Below are positions 42,569 to 50,818 of a DNA stretch of 64,000 nucleotides, in pieces. This DNA is from an uncultured Burkholderiales bacterium (GTDB lineage: Bacteria > Pseudomonadota > Gammaproteobacteria > Burkholderiales > Burkholderiaceae_C): positions 1-64,000 of the forward strand of contig CAISMH010000014.1 in assembly GCA_903886485.1 (NCBI GenBank), read 5' to 3'. The position numbers and the translations under genes are program-made. Every line of letters starts with the position of its first letter. The first letter of the stretch is position 1. Below the pieces are notes generated by a model. The model made no database searches and was not told the DNA's origin. It was given only the letters and a program-made list of their open reading frames with translations.

Positions 42569-44061
42569 AATTCAAATGACCAACTTACCTTTGACCAAGA
42601 GAGACTCTCTTGCTTGAGTAAATGCGCTGATTGCGGAAATTCTTGGGCCCATCCCTCTGATGCCGTCAGCGTGACGCGTTGCTTTTGTTCGTCGCAACTG
42701 AAGTTCAAGTTTTGATAGGCTGGGTCTTTGCGGGCATGGCACAGAATCAGACTCACTCGAAGAGCCATCAACATCTTGGCGAATTCGTTTTCTTGCAACT
42801 CAGCTTCGAGCTTTTTGAGTTTGCCGCGCTGGCCGAGCACTAGCAAGCTCAGGCGATGCAGCTCTGGCATGCTAAATCCCACCAAGTCAGCGTTGTCCAA
42901 AATATAAGCGCCGTGCTTGTGATAGTCACTGTGTGAAATAGCCACGCCGACTTCGTGCAGCTGAGCTGCCCAACTCAACTCGCGGCAACGGCGCTCAATT
43001 TGTGCAGATTGATCGCCGCTTGCTTTGTGGTGCATCTGCCGCAACAAATGCACGGCCACACGACCGACGCGTTGACCTTGGGGGGTGTCGATGGAGAATT
43101 TCACGGCCAAGCGTTGGATGGACAAGTCACGTGTGTCGGTGTCGTGGTCTTCACGCTCCACCATTTCGAACAACACGCCGTGGCGCAAAGCACCTTGTGC
43201 CACATGCAAGGTGTTGACTTCCAATAAGGTCATCAGGGCACGCAGCACACTCACGCCGCCCCCAATCACGGCACGTCGATCGTCTTTCAAGCCTTCGAGT
43301 TGAATCTTGCTGGCCAGCCCCGCACGCACCAAGCACTTCACGAGCCAATTCAAGCCTTCTAGGCTGATCTCACCGACAGGAAACCCAGACAAAGCCAAGA
43401 TATCGGCCACGGCACCCACGGTGCCCGACGCGCCATAGGCTTTGCGCCATTCGTGGCGAGGGTAGGTTGAGAGGGCTTCTTCGAGTACCGCTTGTGCGGC
43501 GATTTCCGCACGGTAAAACGCTTGCTCCGTGAATTCACCGGTGGGGAAATACGTCATCGACCAAGCGACGCTGCCGACACGAAACGAAGCAGTTTGCGTG
43601 GCTTCTAGTCCGTGACCTAGCACCAATTCTGTTGAACGCCCGCCAATGTCGATCACCAAACGCGGCTCGTCGTTGTTGGGCAGCATGTGCGCCACGCCTT
43701 GATAAATCAAACGCGCTTCTTCTGTGCCTGCGATGACCTCAATGGGAAAGCCCAAAATCTCGCAACCGCGTTTGAGGAAAACTTCGCGATTTTTGGCTTC
43801 TCGCAGTGTTTGCGTCGCCACAGCACGCACCTGTGTTTTTTTGAATCCCGCCAATCGCTCGGCAAATCGCGCCAAGCAGTCCCACCCGCGTTGCATGGCT
43901 TCTGGGGTGAGGTTGCGGTCAGCGTCCAAGCCGCTGCCTTGGCGGACTGTTTCTTTGAGGTAATCCACACGCTGCATGTGCCCGTGGTCATAGCGACCAA
44001 TTTCAAGCCGAAAGCTGTTGGAGCCCAAGTCAATGGCTGCGAGGAGAGTACCGTGTTTCAT
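42553..44061 (-). CDS. ppx: Exopolyphosphatase Ppx/GppA family
   Basis: Hydrolyses terminal phosphate of polyphosphate (or pppGpp). The protein (502 aa) has the actin-like ATPase fold: LAAIDLGSNSFRLEIGR, TQTLREAKNREVFL, the catalytic GTEEARLIYQGV, VIDIGGRSTELVLG and GASGTVGAVADIL. The C-terminal third is the HD-like domain (QLHEVGVAISHSDYHKHGAYIL). It is divergent from phoX with an overlapping Pho box between them. PPK1 and PPX face each other around sixA and the H1-like gene. Confidence 0.95.
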   Translation of the reverse strand: MKHGTLLAAIDLGSNSFRLEIGRYDHGHMQRVDYLKETVRQGSGLDADRNLTPEAMQRGWDCLARFAERLAGFKKTQVRAVATQTLREAKNREVFLKRGCEILGFPIEVIAGTEEARLIYQGVAHMLPNNDEPRLVIDIGGRSTELVLGHGLEATQTASFRVGSVAWSMTYFPTGEFTEQAFYRAEIAAQAVLEEALSTYPRHEWRKAYGASGTVGAVADILALSGFPVGEISLEGLNWLVKCLVRAGLASKIQLEGLKDDRRAVIGGGVSVLRALMTLLEVNTLHVAQGALRHGVLFEMVEREDHDTDTRDLSIQRLAVKFSIDTPQGQRVGRVAVHLLRQMHHKASGDQSAQIERRCRELSWAAQLHEVGVAISHSDYHKHGAYILDNADLVGFSMPELHRLSLLVLGQRGKLKKLEAELQENEFAKMLMALRVSLILCHARKDPAYQNLNFSCDEQKQRVTLTASEGWAQEFPQSAHLLKQESLSWSKVSWSFEFVTKP

Positions 44062-44083
44062 AAAAACAATATTATCGTTTATT

Positions 44084-44114
44084 CGTGACAGAAATATGTC
44101 ATCGCTTTGTCACG
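44084..44114. promoter_or_regulatory. Overlapping Pho boxes between ppx and phoX
   Basis: On the plus strand TGTCAT-CGCTT-TGTCACG at 44097-44114 serves phoX, 43 bp before its start. On the minus strand a weaker TGACAT-ATTTC-TGTCACG at 44084-44101 points to ppx. The two sites overlap, so PhoB could act on both promoters. Confidence 0.8.
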
Positions 44115-44157
44115 AACGAGGCTTAGAGTTCTCATCACTTCTTTGACTGAGGCTCCT

Positions 44158-46062
44158 ATGAATTCCTTTGACGAAAATGACCAACGCAACCATCCCCGTG
44201 CAGATGACAGCGAGTTCACGCAGATGGCCAACACCCTCTTGAGTCGACGTCAATGGTTGGGCGTGACAGGGGTGGGCATGGGCCTGTTCTTGGGCGGTCA
44301 GCGTGTGGTGCAAGCTGCGACCACCCGTAGCCCCAGTCAGGCGGGCCCACGCATGGGGTTCTCACCCATCGCAGCCAATACCTTGGATACCGTGACTGTG
44401 CCAGCGGGTTACCAATGGCGCGTGTTGGCGTCTTGGGGGGACGTGATTTTGCCGGGCGGCACAGCGTTTGATCCCGTCACCCGTGGGACGGCCACCAGTC
44501 AAAGTTTGTCCATCGGCGACAACAACGATGGCATGAGCTTCTTCAGCTTGGGCGCTGACCACGGCGTGATCGCCGTGAACAACGAATATGCCAACTATGA
44601 ATACCTGTTCGCGCATGGTCGCTGCAGCAGCATTGAGGACACGCGCAAAGCCCAAGCCGCCCATGGCGTGAGTGTGTTTGAGGTTCGCCGCATCTCCGGT
44701 GTGTGGAAGTTGCAGCACGAAGCGCGTTTGAACCGCCGCATCACTGCCAATACCGAAATGCGTTTGAGTGGGCCTGCCGCGGGCAGTGCTTTGCTCAAAA
44801 CCATGGCTGATCCAACAGGGACCGTGGCTTTGGGGACGTTCAACAACTGCGCCAATGGCCGAACACCATGGGGTACCTATTTGACGTGCGAAGAAAACTT
44901 CAATGGTTTTTTTGGCAGCGCACAAAGCCTGCCTGAGAACGCCGCCTACAAACGCTACGGCATCGGGGCAAAAGATGCGGGCATCAATTGGCATCCCTTT
45001 GATGGACGTTTTGATTTGGCCAAAAACCCCAACGAGCCTCATCGCTTTGGCTGGGTGGTCGAGATCGATCCGATGGACCCCACCAGCACCCCGATCAAGC
45101 GCACTGCCTTGGGTCGCATCAAACATGAGAACGCCGAAGTGGTGGTCAATGCCGATGGCCATGTGGTGGTCTACATGGGCGATGATGAAAAAGGGGAGCA
45201 CATTTATAAATTTGTCTCTGCCCACAAGTTCGATGCCAAAAATCCCCAAGCCAACCGCCATTTGCTGGATGAAGGTACTTTGTATGTGGCTCGTTTCTCC
45301 ACGCTCGAAGGCCAGCCGCACGGTGCGGGCGAATGGTTGGAGTTGACCCATGGCAAAAATGGTTTGACCGCAGAGGCTGGCTTCAAAGACCAAGCCGAAG
45401 TGCTGGTGCACACCCGATTGGCCGCTACCGTGGTGGGCGCGACCACCATGGATCGCCCCGAGTGGATTGCGGCCCATCCCACCCAAGCGCAGGTGTATGT
45501 GACCCTCACGAACAACAGCGACCGTGGCGTCAAACCGCAGCAAGCCTTGAACGGCCCCAACCCACGCGCTAAAAACATCTATGGCCAAATCGTGCGTTGG
45601 ACACCGCAAGGCAACGACCACACATCCACTTCCTTCACATGGGACATCTTTGCATTGGCTGGCAATCCTGTGTTGCACAAAGACGCTTATGCAGGTTCAG
45701 CCAACATCACACCGGACAACATGTTCAACAGTCCAGATGGACTGACCTTTGACCGTGATGGCCGCTTGTGGATTCAAACCGATGGCGACTACAGCAATGC
45801 GAAAGAGTTTGCTGGCATGGGTAACAACCAAATGCTGTGTGCCAACCCTGTGACCGGTGAAATCAAGCGTTTCTTGGTTGGACCCGTGGCCTGCGAGATC
45901 ACGGGTATGGCCTTCACACCAGACCAAAAAACCATGTTTGTGGGCATTCAGCATCCGGGCGAAAAGTTAGCGCCATCGCACTTTCCGCAAGGCGGTGATG
46001 CTGTGCCGCGCTCGTCCATCATCGCGATCTCGCGTCGTGATGGGGGCATGGTGGGCGCTTGA
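44158..46062 (+). CDS. phoX: PhoX-type alkaline phosphatase, Tat-exported
   Basis: Calcium/iron-dependent extracytoplasmic phosphatase (634 aa). The N-terminus has a twin-arginine motif LSRRQWLGVTGVGMGLFLGG, so it is exported folded by Tat. PhoX (DUF839) hallmarks include NNEYANYEYLF, CANGRTPWGTYLTCEENFNGFF, RFGWVVEIDP, YMGDDEKGEHIYKFV and FNSPDGLTFDRDGRLWIQTDGD. It releases phosphate from organic esters. ATG 44158 follows GAGG; the open frame from 44107 overlaps the Pho box and is rejected. Confidence 0.96.
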   Translation: MNSFDENDQRNHPRADDSEFTQMANTLLSRRQWLGVTGVGMGLFLGGQRVVQAATTRSPSQAGPRMGFSPIAANTLDTVTVPAGYQWRVLASWGDVILPGGTAFDPVTRGTATSQSLSIGDNNDGMSFFSLGADHGVIAVNNEYANYEYLFAHGRCSSIEDTRKAQAAHGVSVFEVRRISGVWKLQHEARLNRRITANTEMRLSGPAAGSALLKTMADPTGTVALGTFNNCANGRTPWGTYLTCEENFNGFFGSAQSLPENAAYKRYGIGAKDAGINWHPFDGRFDLAKNPNEPHRFGWVVEIDPMDPTSTPIKRTALGRIKHENAEVVVNADGHVVVYMGDDEKGEHIYKFVSAHKFDAKNPQANRHLLDEGTLYVARFSTLEGQPHGAGEWLELTHGKNGLTAEAGFKDQAEVLVHTRLAATVVGATTMDRPEWIAAHPTQAQVYVTLTNNSDRGVKPQQALNGPNPRAKNIYGQIVRWTPQGNDHTSTSFTWDIFALAGNPVLHKDAYAGSANITPDNMFNSPDGLTFDRDGRLWIQTDGDYSNAKEFAGMGNNQMLCANPVTGEIKRFLVGPVACEITGMAFTPDQKTMFVGIQHPGEKLAPSHFPQGGDAVPRSSIIAISRRDGGMVGA

Positions 46063-46066
46063 TGGT

Positions 46067-47395
46067 CTAGGCGTCTAACGCTTCAAGCATGGCGCCTACC
46101 TGCGTCAGGCTGGGGCGTTCAGCGGGTACCTCGCGCAAGCACTGTTGTGCCAGTTGCACCAAGGCTTGGTGGTGCGTGGTGTGAGCCGCTTGCGCCTTGC
46201 AATGCCAAGTCAATTCCTCCAGCAAGCAGCCCAAGGCACGCACTTCGAGTTTTTCTAAGCCCTGCGCGCGTCGTGTGTCTGTCACATCAAAAAATGCGGC
46301 GGCGCCAAAGTCGCTGAGCAAGGCATGGCCTTCAGCGGTGTGCAAGATGTTGTGCGCGTACAAGTCGCCATGCACGATGCCACGTCTGTGCAAGTGCAGC
46401 ACGGCGGAGGCAATGCCTTGCGCCATCCGCAGCGCAGCGCGCCAGTCGATGTGTGTGTCGGTGGGATAGACATCTCGCGTGCAGCTGTCGAGGCTGGGTG
46501 GACTCGCCAAGTTACCAAACTCGGGCGCAATCAACGGCATCACCAAAGCTTGTGTGTGTTGCGGGTGTTGCGTGACTTGGCCAATGGCGGACACCAAGTG
46601 GGGATGCGCACCGGCGTGCATGCAGGCCGCCATCTCGCAGTCGGGCAAGCCGTCACTGGTGACCGCGCCCTTGAACAACTTCACCGCCACAGCGACTTCG
46701 CCATGCGGGGTGTGCAGCACGGCTTTGTGGATCACACCGGAAGCACCTTCGCCCAGCTGGTGTTGCAGTTGCAGCGCTGACCATGCAAATTGATCCATGG
46801 GTGCATGGGCCATGGCGGTGGATTCCAGCTGTTCACAGAAGGGGTTGCCTGCGAAAGCCAACCATGTGAGGCGCGGCATGTGGAGCAACCATTCGGGAAA
46901 CTGGCCCAATTGGTTGGCCGAGATTCGCAGGAGTTCCAAGCGTGTGCAATTCGCCAGTTCGGGCGGCAAACTGCCTAAGCGATTGCCAGCCAGCGCAAGT
47001 TTTTGCATCTGTGTGCATGTGCCAATTTCAGCAGGCAACGAGGTGAGCGCGTTGTCCGTCAAGATCAGCCAACGCAGCTGCGCGGGCAAACTGTGCGGTG
47101 ACACACGGGCGATGCGATTGGCCTTGAATCCCACCATGCTGAGTTGTTGGCATTGGCCCAGCACTTCGGGTAACTCGGTGAAGGCATTGTCCGAACAAAA
47201 AATCACGCGCAGCTTGTGCAAGCGTGGCAAGTCGTCGGGCAGCGCATGGAGTTGGTTGCCCGACAAATCCAAAATTTCTAGCGAGTCGGCCAGCTTAAAA
47301 ATCTCATGTGGAAATTCGCTCAGGCCTTCACGCAGTTGCAACCGTCGAACACCTGCGAGTTCGCCTGCGCGCAGTTGCGCCAAGCTGTGTGTCAC
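46067..47395 (-). CDS. Leucine-rich-repeat protein kinase fusion
   Basis: A 442-residue soluble protein. Residues about 10-205 contain about eight leucine-rich repeats (e.g. LEILDLSGNQLHALPDDLPRL). Residues about 215-440 are a Ser/Thr-type kinase: glycine loop LGEGASGVIHKA, Lys in VAVKLF, catalytic loop HGDLYAHN and DFG in LLSDFGAAAFF. All key residues are present. The HRD Arg is replaced by Gly, as in many bacterial kinases. GTG 47395 gives the expected N-terminus (THSLAQLRAGEL), 8 nt after the chrA stop; a TTG at 47419 is possible. Targets are unknown. Confidence 0.85.
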   Translation of the reverse strand: MTHSLAQLRAGELAGVRRLQLREGLSEFPHEIFKLADSLEILDLSGNQLHALPDDLPRLHKLRVIFCSDNAFTELPEVLGQCQQLSMVGFKANRIARVSPHSLPAQLRWLILTDNALTSLPAEIGTCTQMQKLALAGNRLGSLPPELANCTRLELLRISANQLGQFPEWLLHMPRLTWLAFAGNPFCEQLESTAMAHAPMDQFAWSALQLQHQLGEGASGVIHKAVLHTPHGEVAVAVKLFKGAVTSDGLPDCEMAACMHAGAHPHLVSAIGQVTQHPQHTQALVMPLIAPEFGNLASPPSLDSCTRDVYPTDTHIDWRAALRMAQGIASAVLHLHRRGIVHGDLYAHNILHTAEGHALLSDFGAAAFFDVTDTRRAQGLEKLEVRALGCLLEELTWHCKAQAAHTTHHQALVQLAQQCLREVPAERPSLTQVGAMLEALDA

Positions 47396-47403
47396 AGGAT
47401 GTG

Positions 47404-48792
47404 TCAACTCATGCCCCAAGTCTCAAGCCTCAACGCCAAACCCACCAAGGCGCAAAGAAAGATCACTTCCATCACGCCGCGCTTGTATTTGAAAAGTGCC
47501 ACAGCCGCGGCCATCGCAATGAGTGCCGAACGCACATCGAACGCACCCGTAAAACCTTCGGGCCACAACAGGTGGTAGCCAAAGAACAACGCGAGGTTGA
47601 GCACCACACCCACCACGGCGGCGGTGATGGCGGTGAGTGGTGCCGTGAATTTGAGGTTGCGGTGCGTGCTCTCAACCAAAGGGCCACCGGCCAAAATGAA
47701 AATGAACGACGGCAAAAAGGTGAACCACGTGACCAAACACGCGGCCAACGCACCGGCTGCAAACAGGTTTTCAGGGCCCAGCAGCGCTTTCACATAGCCG
47801 CCTATGAAAGCCACAAACGCCACCACCATGATGAGCGGGCCGGGCGTGGTTTCGCCCAAAGCCAAACCATCCATCATTTGTGTGGGCGTGACCCAAGCAA
47901 ACTGGCTCACCGCACCTTGGTACACATACGGCAACACGGCATAGGCGCCACCAAAAGTCAGCAACGCTGCTTTGGTGAAGAACCAAGCCATTTGCGTGAA
48001 GTCATGCGCCCAGCCAAACACCGCGCACAGCACACCCATGGGCACGGCCCACAACACGGCGCCTGCAACCAGCACTTGGGCTAATCCTGCGAGGCTGAAA
48101 TGCGCATGGGCGGGTGTCGGTGTGTGGTCGTCAATCAAGGCAGGGCCATGCGATGCGTGCGATGCGCCATGCCCGCCGCCAGTTTCAAAAGTGCTCGGCG
48201 ACATGCGTCCGCCCACATAACCCACGGCAGCGGCGAACCCAACGATGAGTGGGAAGGGCACGTCAAGTGCAAAGATGGCGACGAACGAGGCGGCGGCAAT
48301 CGCCCACAACACCCGATTCTTCAACGCACGTGAGCCAATGCGATGCGTCGCTTGCATCACGATGGCGGTGACGGCAGGCTTGATGCCAAAAAACAGCGCG
48401 GCCACCCAAGGCACATCGCCAAACGCAATCGACATCCACGACAGCACGATCAGGATGAGCAGGGACGGCAGCACAAACAAAGCGCCCGCCACCACGCCGC
48501 CCCAACGTTTGTGCAGCAACCAACCGATGTAGGTCACCAACTGTTGCGCCTCAGGCCCCGGCAACACCATGCAGTAGTTGAGTGCATGCAAAAAGCGTCG
48601 TTCAGACAACCATCGGCGTCGCTCCACCAGCTCTTGGTGCAGGATGGCAATTTGTCCTGCGGGCCCACCAAAGCTGATGAAGCCGAGCTTGAGCCAAAAC
48701 CAAAAGGCTTGGGCGAAGCTAACTGCCGCAGGTGCTTGCGTGTGCGTGGGATCGACTGGGTTTGTGGGGGCGTCTTGCGAGGCGTGGGTCAT
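47404..48792 (-). CDS. chrA: Chromate transporter ChrA
   Basis: Two-domain CHR-family membrane protein (462 aa) that exports chromate. Domain 1 has FISFGGPAGQIAILHQELVERRRWLS and MVLPGPEAQQL; domain 2 has TFGGAYAVLPYVYQGAV and GETTPGPLIMVVAFVAFIGG. A His-rich loop (GGGHGASHASHGPALIDDHTPTPAHAH, in outline) joins the halves and may bind metal. ATG 48792 is preferred over 48858, which would overlap the MnmC-like gene. It is the second gene of an mnmC-chrA-LRR kinase run. Confidence 0.93.
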   Translation of the reverse strand: MTHASQDAPTNPVDPTHTQAPAAVSFAQAFWFWLKLGFISFGGPAGQIAILHQELVERRRWLSERRFLHALNYCMVLPGPEAQQLVTYIGWLLHKRWGGVVAGALFVLPSLLILIVLSWMSIAFGDVPWVAALFFGIKPAVTAIVMQATHRIGSRALKNRVLWAIAAASFVAIFALDVPFPLIVGFAAAVGYVGGRMSPSTFETGGGHGASHASHGPALIDDHTPTPAHAHFSLAGLAQVLVAGAVLWAVPMGVLCAVFGWAHDFTQMAWFFTKAALLTFGGAYAVLPYVYQGAVSQFAWVTPTQMMDGLALGETTPGPLIMVVAFVAFIGGYVKALLGPENLFAAGALAACLVTWFTFLPSFIFILAGGPLVESTHRNLKFTAPLTAITAAVVGVVLNLALFFGYHLLWPEGFTGAFDVRSALIAMAAAVALFKYKRGVMEVIFLCALVGLALRLETWGMS

Positions 48793-48829
48793 GGCGGTGT
48801 GGAGGTTTTGAGGGGTGCGCTTGAGATGT

Positions 48830-50458
48830 TTAGGCTTGGGGTTTGAACCGTGTGGCATCTAAAAATTTCGCCAACCGAGTTTCTATGGGGAGCGGCTCGC
48901 CGTGCCATTGTGCAGCCAGCAATTCACCGCACAGCAGGCCCAGCGTCAAGCCTCGCGAGCCCATGGCCGTGTTCATGTACAAGCCCTCGGGCGTGTTCCC
49001 CACGCGGCCCGTCATGGGCAAGCGGTCGTGTACGCCGCAGCGCACACCGGCCCAGCCATGCACGCTTGGCGCCGCGGACCCGACGGTGGCAAAGAGTGGC
49101 GCCAGTACGGCAGCAGTTTCAGGCTCCAACGCTTTCAAGCGTTCTAAGTTTTCAGCGTGGTCTGCATCGCGCAAGCGCGCATCGCTGTGCATGCGGTCAT
49201 AGGTGGCGCCCGTGTACCACGCGAGTCCATTGCCATTGGGTGAGGGGATGTTGTGTACCAAGCTGCCATGGCCGTTGACGGGTGTGGCGGGCATGTGTGC
49301 TTTGGCAGGCACATCGGACATCCAACCCCAAGACACCTGACCGCGCAGCGGGTTGATGCGTGGTGCGCTGCCGTCTTGGGTGGCGGTGGCGATGAGTGCC
49401 GCCGAACCGGGGCCTGCAGCCAGCACCACGCGGGCGGATTCGGCGAGGACCTTGTTGCCTTGCCGCGCTTGCCACGTTGAATCGACACAATGCAAGGCAT
49501 CCACCAAGGCATGGCCTTGCCAATGGATGTGGGGGTGGTCAAGCAAGGCACGCACCAATTGCGCAGGGCGCAGCCACGCGCCGCGTGGATGCCAATACGC
49601 ATCCTCTGGCGCGGGCGGTGGTGCTTTGTGCGTCCAGTCATGTGCGGTCAGGGCGTGTTCGTGCAGCCAGCTGATGGGCACGCCGCCACGCCGTGTTTTG
49701 CCGGGCAAGCGGCGTTCGCGCACGCCTGTGCAGCCCCAGTCCACACCCTCCGTCAGTAGGGTGCGCATGGTTTGCACCATCAGTCGCAAGCCCGCACGCG
49801 AGAGGCGCGACACGCCGCTGTCGTCGTGTGAGGTGTGGGGAGCCACCACGCCCACGGGCAGGCCTGATGCACCGGCAGCGGGCGCCGCACCGGCGTCCAG
49901 CACAGTCACTCTCCAGCCGCGTTCTGCCAAGGCGCGTGCAGTTCCTGCCCCCGCAATGCCCGCACCAATGACGGTGACGGTGCGCGCGCTCAGTGCAGCC
50001 GTGTCGTTGGGGGTTGGGCAGGGACCCGTGGGGTGTGCCCGCAACACGTCGGCAAATTCGGGCCAAGCGTCATGTGCGCCGACACACAGCGTGAGGACCA
50101 AGCGCGCATCGCAGTCGTGTGGGCCGTGGGACTTTGCGCGGGTGTTCACCGCAAACCGCAAGCGGTGTATGCCGGGCAACAAGCCCCAGCATTGCTCCGC
50201 CAGTTGTTGCGCGAAGGACAAGAGCTCTGGGTCTGCTGCGGCAGTTCGCAGCAGCGCATCCGCTTGTAAGGGCGCCGCTGTGTGTGCAACCACGTGCAAG
50301 AGGGTCGGGCGATGCTCATCGGCTGCCCAGTCGGACCACAGACGTAGAAAAGCCAACTCGTCAAAGTTGGCTTGGGTGTGACACCAGCTGCGATGGCCGT
50401 GCCACACAGGCGTTTGTCCCGACTTTGGCGTGACTTGCGCGTCGTGCGTCTGCGCCAC
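48830..50458 (-). CDS. mnmC: MnmC-like FAD-dependent oxidoreductase
   Basis: MnmC modifies the wobble uridine of tRNAs. The 542-residue protein has the FAD/DAO domain from about residue 158 (VTVIGAGIAGAGTARALAERGW, then GASGLPVGVVAPH, GLAWYTGATYDRM, GWAGVRCGVHDRLPMTG). The N-terminal 150 residues correspond to the tail-end region of the MnmD methyltransferase family (FLRLWSDWAADEHRP), but the SAM-binding and DxxFxPxxNPxxW motifs are not seen. It should therefore be an oxidase-only form. GTG 50458; the gene follows yggX by 6 nt. Confidence 0.87.
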   Translation of the reverse strand: MAQTHDAQVTPKSGQTPVWHGHRSWCHTQANFDELAFLRLWSDWAADEHRPTLLHVVAHTAAPLQADALLRTAAADPELLSFAQQLAEQCWGLLPGIHRLRFAVNTRAKSHGPHDCDARLVLTLCVGAHDAWPEFADVLRAHPTGPCPTPNDTAALSARTVTVIGAGIAGAGTARALAERGWRVTVLDAGAAPAAGASGLPVGVVAPHTSHDDSGVSRLSRAGLRLMVQTMRTLLTEGVDWGCTGVRERRLPGKTRRGGVPISWLHEHALTAHDWTHKAPPPAPEDAYWHPRGAWLRPAQLVRALLDHPHIHWQGHALVDALHCVDSTWQARQGNKVLAESARVVLAAGPGSAALIATATQDGSAPRINPLRGQVSWGWMSDVPAKAHMPATPVNGHGSLVHNIPSPNGNGLAWYTGATYDRMHSDARLRDADHAENLERLKALEPETAAVLAPLFATVGSAAPSVHGWAGVRCGVHDRLPMTGRVGNTPEGLYMNTAMGSRGLTLGLLCGELLAAQWHGEPLPIETRLAKFLDATRFKPQA

Positions 50459-50464
50459 GCAGAT

Positions 50465-50737
50465 TTAGGCGCTAGGGGGCACGTAGCCTTGCACAGCATC
50501 CGCGCCGTCGCCAAAGAAATGTTTCTCCATTTGGCGCTTGAGGTACTCACGGGCGCGTTGGTCGGCCAAGTTCAAACGGTTTTCATTGACCAACATGGTT
50601 TGTTGTTTGATCCATTCGGCCCAAGCCTGTTTGCTGACGCTCTCATAAATGCGTTTGCCCAACTCGCCTGGGTAGGGCGGCAAATCGAGGCCCTCTGCTT
50701 GCGAGCCGAGTTTGATGCATTGAACGGTGCGTGACAT
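50465..50737 (-). CDS. yggX: YggX-type Fe(2+)-trafficking / oxidative damage protection protein
   Basis: A 90-residue protein with the family's complete signature: [49 protein letters not shown] and [12 protein letters not shown]. The conserved Cys is residue 7. YggX protects Fe-S enzymes from superoxide and affects labile iron. It is directly upstream of the MnmC-like gene on the same strand. Confidence 0.95.
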   Translation of the reverse strand: MSRTVQCIKLGSQAEGLDLPPYPGELGKRIYESVSKQAWAEWIKQQTMLVNENRLNLADQRAREYLKRQMEKHFFGDGADAVQGYVPPSA

Positions 50738-50818
50738 GGTGATGTGCTTCTCTGTGATGAGGGTTGAAACTAGGGCAAGACTGTAGCAATGTTTGCGAAG
50801 GCTTTGCCGAATGAGGGC

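Noticed and set aside
48850..50433. Several 70-340 codon frames opposite the MnmC-like gene
   Set aside because: They overlap a real gene entirely and have Arg/Ala/Pro/Ser-rich shadow composition with no signature.
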